From: Micropruina sp.
Lineage (GTDB): Bacteria > Actinomycetota > Actinomycetes > Propionibacteriales > Propionibacteriaceae
Direction of reading: 5' to 3'
Length of the DNA stretch: 7,097 bases
Assembly (NCBI GenBank): GCA_013693855.1
Contig: CP059261.1
Coordinates: forward strand, 3,380,468-3,387,564
The notes under the pieces are model-generated. The model did not search any database. It was not told where the DNA came from and saw only the letters and a program-made list of their open reading frames with translations. Of this stretch, positions 6,208 to 7,097 are shown piece by piece. Position 1 is the stretch's first letter; every line of letters begins with the position of its first letter. Made by a program: the position numbers and the translations under genes.

Positions 6208-6543
6208 GAATCTCGCCCTCGGCACCCACTCTCACCCTGGGCCCCGAATCTCGCCTCCGACAGCGAGAGTGAACACCTAACCCGAGACTCGGCGCCGACG
6301 GCGAGAGCGAAGACCTAACACGAGACTCGGCGCCGACAGCGAGAGTGAGAGGGAGAAAGCGTCCGGCGCCGGGAGTGAGAAAGCACCCGGAACCCGCATA
6401 GACCGCGAGCGAGTAACCCGCGAGTCCGCGCCCACGGCGAGAGTGAAACCACCCGAAGCCCGGACCACGCCGAGAGCGAGAAAGCAACCGCATCCCGCAC
6501 CGAGCGCGAGAGCGAGTAGCCAAGCCCGGACTCCGCGCGCACG
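6208..6543. repeat. Head-to-head 19-base repeat block, third gap, copy B
   Basis: Bases 6208-6296 repeat 5888-5976 with two differences (87 of 89 identical, offset 320). The centre CTCCGACA is at 6255-6262. The plus arm is longer here: contiguous 19-base units at 6263, 6282, 6301, 6320 and 6339 alternate between two types, giving a 38-base higher-order period. Degenerate units follow, ending with a recognisable pair at 6506-6524 and 6525-6543. No stable coding frame is seen. Confidence 0.85.
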
Positions 6544-6579
6544 GCGGAAGGGGCAGGCACACGTCCCCGATCCCGCTCA

Positions 6580-6594
6580 GTCGGACGATCCGAC
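6580..6594. promoter_or_regulatory. Short dyad upstream of the lactonase-like gene
   Basis: GTCGGACGATCCGAC is a 6-bp perfect inverted repeat with a 3-base centre, about 85 bases upstream of the proposed -10 box. It is operator-like in size, but such dyads arise often by chance in GC-rich DNA. Confidence 0.25.
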
Positions 6595-6618
6595 CAGGCA
6601 CCTCCACCCGGCCCAGGC

Positions 6619-6656
6619 CAGGGCCCGGCGCGTTTCACCCACCCTCTGGGGCCCTG
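6619..6656. promoter_or_regulatory. 8-bp inverted repeat just upstream of the lactonase promoter
   Basis: CAGGGCCC (6619-6626) and GGGCCCTG (6649-6656) are exact reverse complements separated by 22 bases. They end 22 bases before the -10 box, so the right arm covers the expected -35 position. This is a possible regulator site; the role is inference. Confidence 0.3.
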
Positions 6657-6678
6657 CCCGGCGACGGCGCGGCGACGC

Positions 6679-6684
6679 TAGTCT
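6679..6684 (+). promoter_or_regulatory. -10 box of a leaderless promoter for the lactonase-like gene
   Basis: TAGTCT is followed by GCGCGC (6 bases) and ATG at 6691. No Shine-Dalgarno is present. The geometry matches the nucleotidyltransferase gene exactly, so transcription probably begins at the A of the ATG. No good -35 is visible. Confidence 0.65.
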
Positions 6685-6690
6685 GCGCGC

Positions 6691-7097
6691 ATGGCCGGAT
6701 CCGCACTCGTCCTTGTCGCCAACGCCGGCGACGGCTCCATCAGCACCTTCGCCGCCACGGCAGACGGACTCGACCGGCTCGCGGTCAGTCCCCTGGGCGC
6801 CAAGTGCAGCACGTTCGCCATCGACGCCGAGCGCGACCTCGTGTATGCAGGGGTGGGTGGCGGCAATCCCGAGATCGTCACGCTGCGCCTGGACCGGACG
6901 ACCGGCCAACTCACCGACATCGGCCGCCACCGGGTGGCGGATTCGCCCACCTACCTCGCCCTCAACGCGGCCGGGACGGTGCTCGCGGGCGCCTTCTACC
7001 ACTCCGGCGTCGGCACCGCCTGGAGCATCGCGGACGGGACGCTCACCGACGGCCCCGACCGGATCGAGTACCCCAACGTGCACTGCGTGGCGATCTC
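6691..7097 (+). CDS. Lactonase-family beta-propeller protein, 6-phosphogluconolactonase-like (partial)
   Basis: The first 135 residues are present; the frame runs off the right edge. The sequence has the repeated blade pattern of the seven-bladed YbhE/Pgl lactonase family: SALVLVANAGDGSISTFAA (residues 4-22), STFAIDAERDLVYAGVGGG (40-58), LRLDRTTGQLTDIG (65-78), SPTYLALNAAGTVLAGAFYH (85-104) and YPNVHCVAI (127-135). The SPTYLALN and NVHCVAI segments resemble conserved parts of that family, whose founding E. coli member hydrolyses 6-phosphogluconolactone in the pentose phosphate pathway. Many relatives have other or unknown lactone substrates, so the reaction is inferred from family only. There is no signal peptide, so it is probably cytoplasmic. 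The start is fixed by the TAGTCT box six bases upstream. It is divergent from the coiled-coil gene, with 1.15 kb between their starts. Confidence 0.85.
   Translation, partial: MAGSALVLVANAGDGSISTFAATADGLDRLAVSPLGAKCSTFAIDAERDLVYAGVGGGNPEIVTLRLDRTTGQLTDIGRHRVADSPTYLALNAAGTVLAGAFYHSGVGTAWSIADGTLTDGPDRIEYPNVHCVAI

Noticed and set aside
5541..6690. tRNA, riboswitch or transposase remnants in the third gap
   Set aside because: No cloverleaf, known aptamer core, transposase-like frame or terminal inverted repeat with target duplication was seen.
6577..7083. 168-residue minus-strand frame opposite the lactonase-like gene
   Set aside because: The plus-strand frame has recognisable beta-propeller blades and a leaderless promoter; the minus frame has neither.

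Overview
The window is very GC-rich DNA that looks actinobacterial (Actinomycetota). The signs are the Ala/Arg/Gly-rich proteins, the strong GC bias at third codon positions, the actinobacterial style of the carboxylase, and two genes whose start codon sits six bases after a TAGNNT -10 box (leaderless mRNAs). The genus cannot be fixed from this sequence.

Layout: four genes occupy only about half of the window. From left to right they are the 5' part of a biotin-dependent carboxylase on the minus strand (1-978, runs off the left edge); a small nucleotidyltransferase-fold protein on the minus strand (2422-3159); an unrecognised Ala-rich helical protein with a charged coiled-coil tail on the minus strand (4188-5540); and the 5' part of a lactonase-family (6-phosphogluconolactonase-like) beta-propeller on the plus strand (6691 onward, runs off the right edge). 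The genes do not form an obvious operon or pathway. Gaps of about 1.0 to 1.4 kb separate them.

Those gaps are the remarkable part. All three hold tandem repeats built on a 19-base period. Gap 1 (979-2421) has about fifty 18/19-base units just upstream of the carboxylase, including a recent 132-bp duplication. Gap 2 (3160-4187) has 19-base units in a repeated design: minus-oriented units, an 8-base centre, then plus-oriented units. This block recurs in about 220-bp steps, and each of the two later blocks begins with a decayed copy of the last codons and stop codon of the neighbouring coiled-coil gene. Its right end expands into a 38-bp (2 x 19) array. Gap 3 (5541-6690) holds the same head-to-head 19-base design twice, as an 89-bp near-identical duplication 320 bp apart.

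The repeats contain almost no stop codons on either strand, so long open frames across them are artefacts and not genes. The best candidate for something undescribed is the head-to-head 19-base repeat family with its constant 8-base centre, together with its link to the 3' end of the coiled-coil gene. Its function is unknown; binding sites, folded RNA or selfish repeat growth are all possible.
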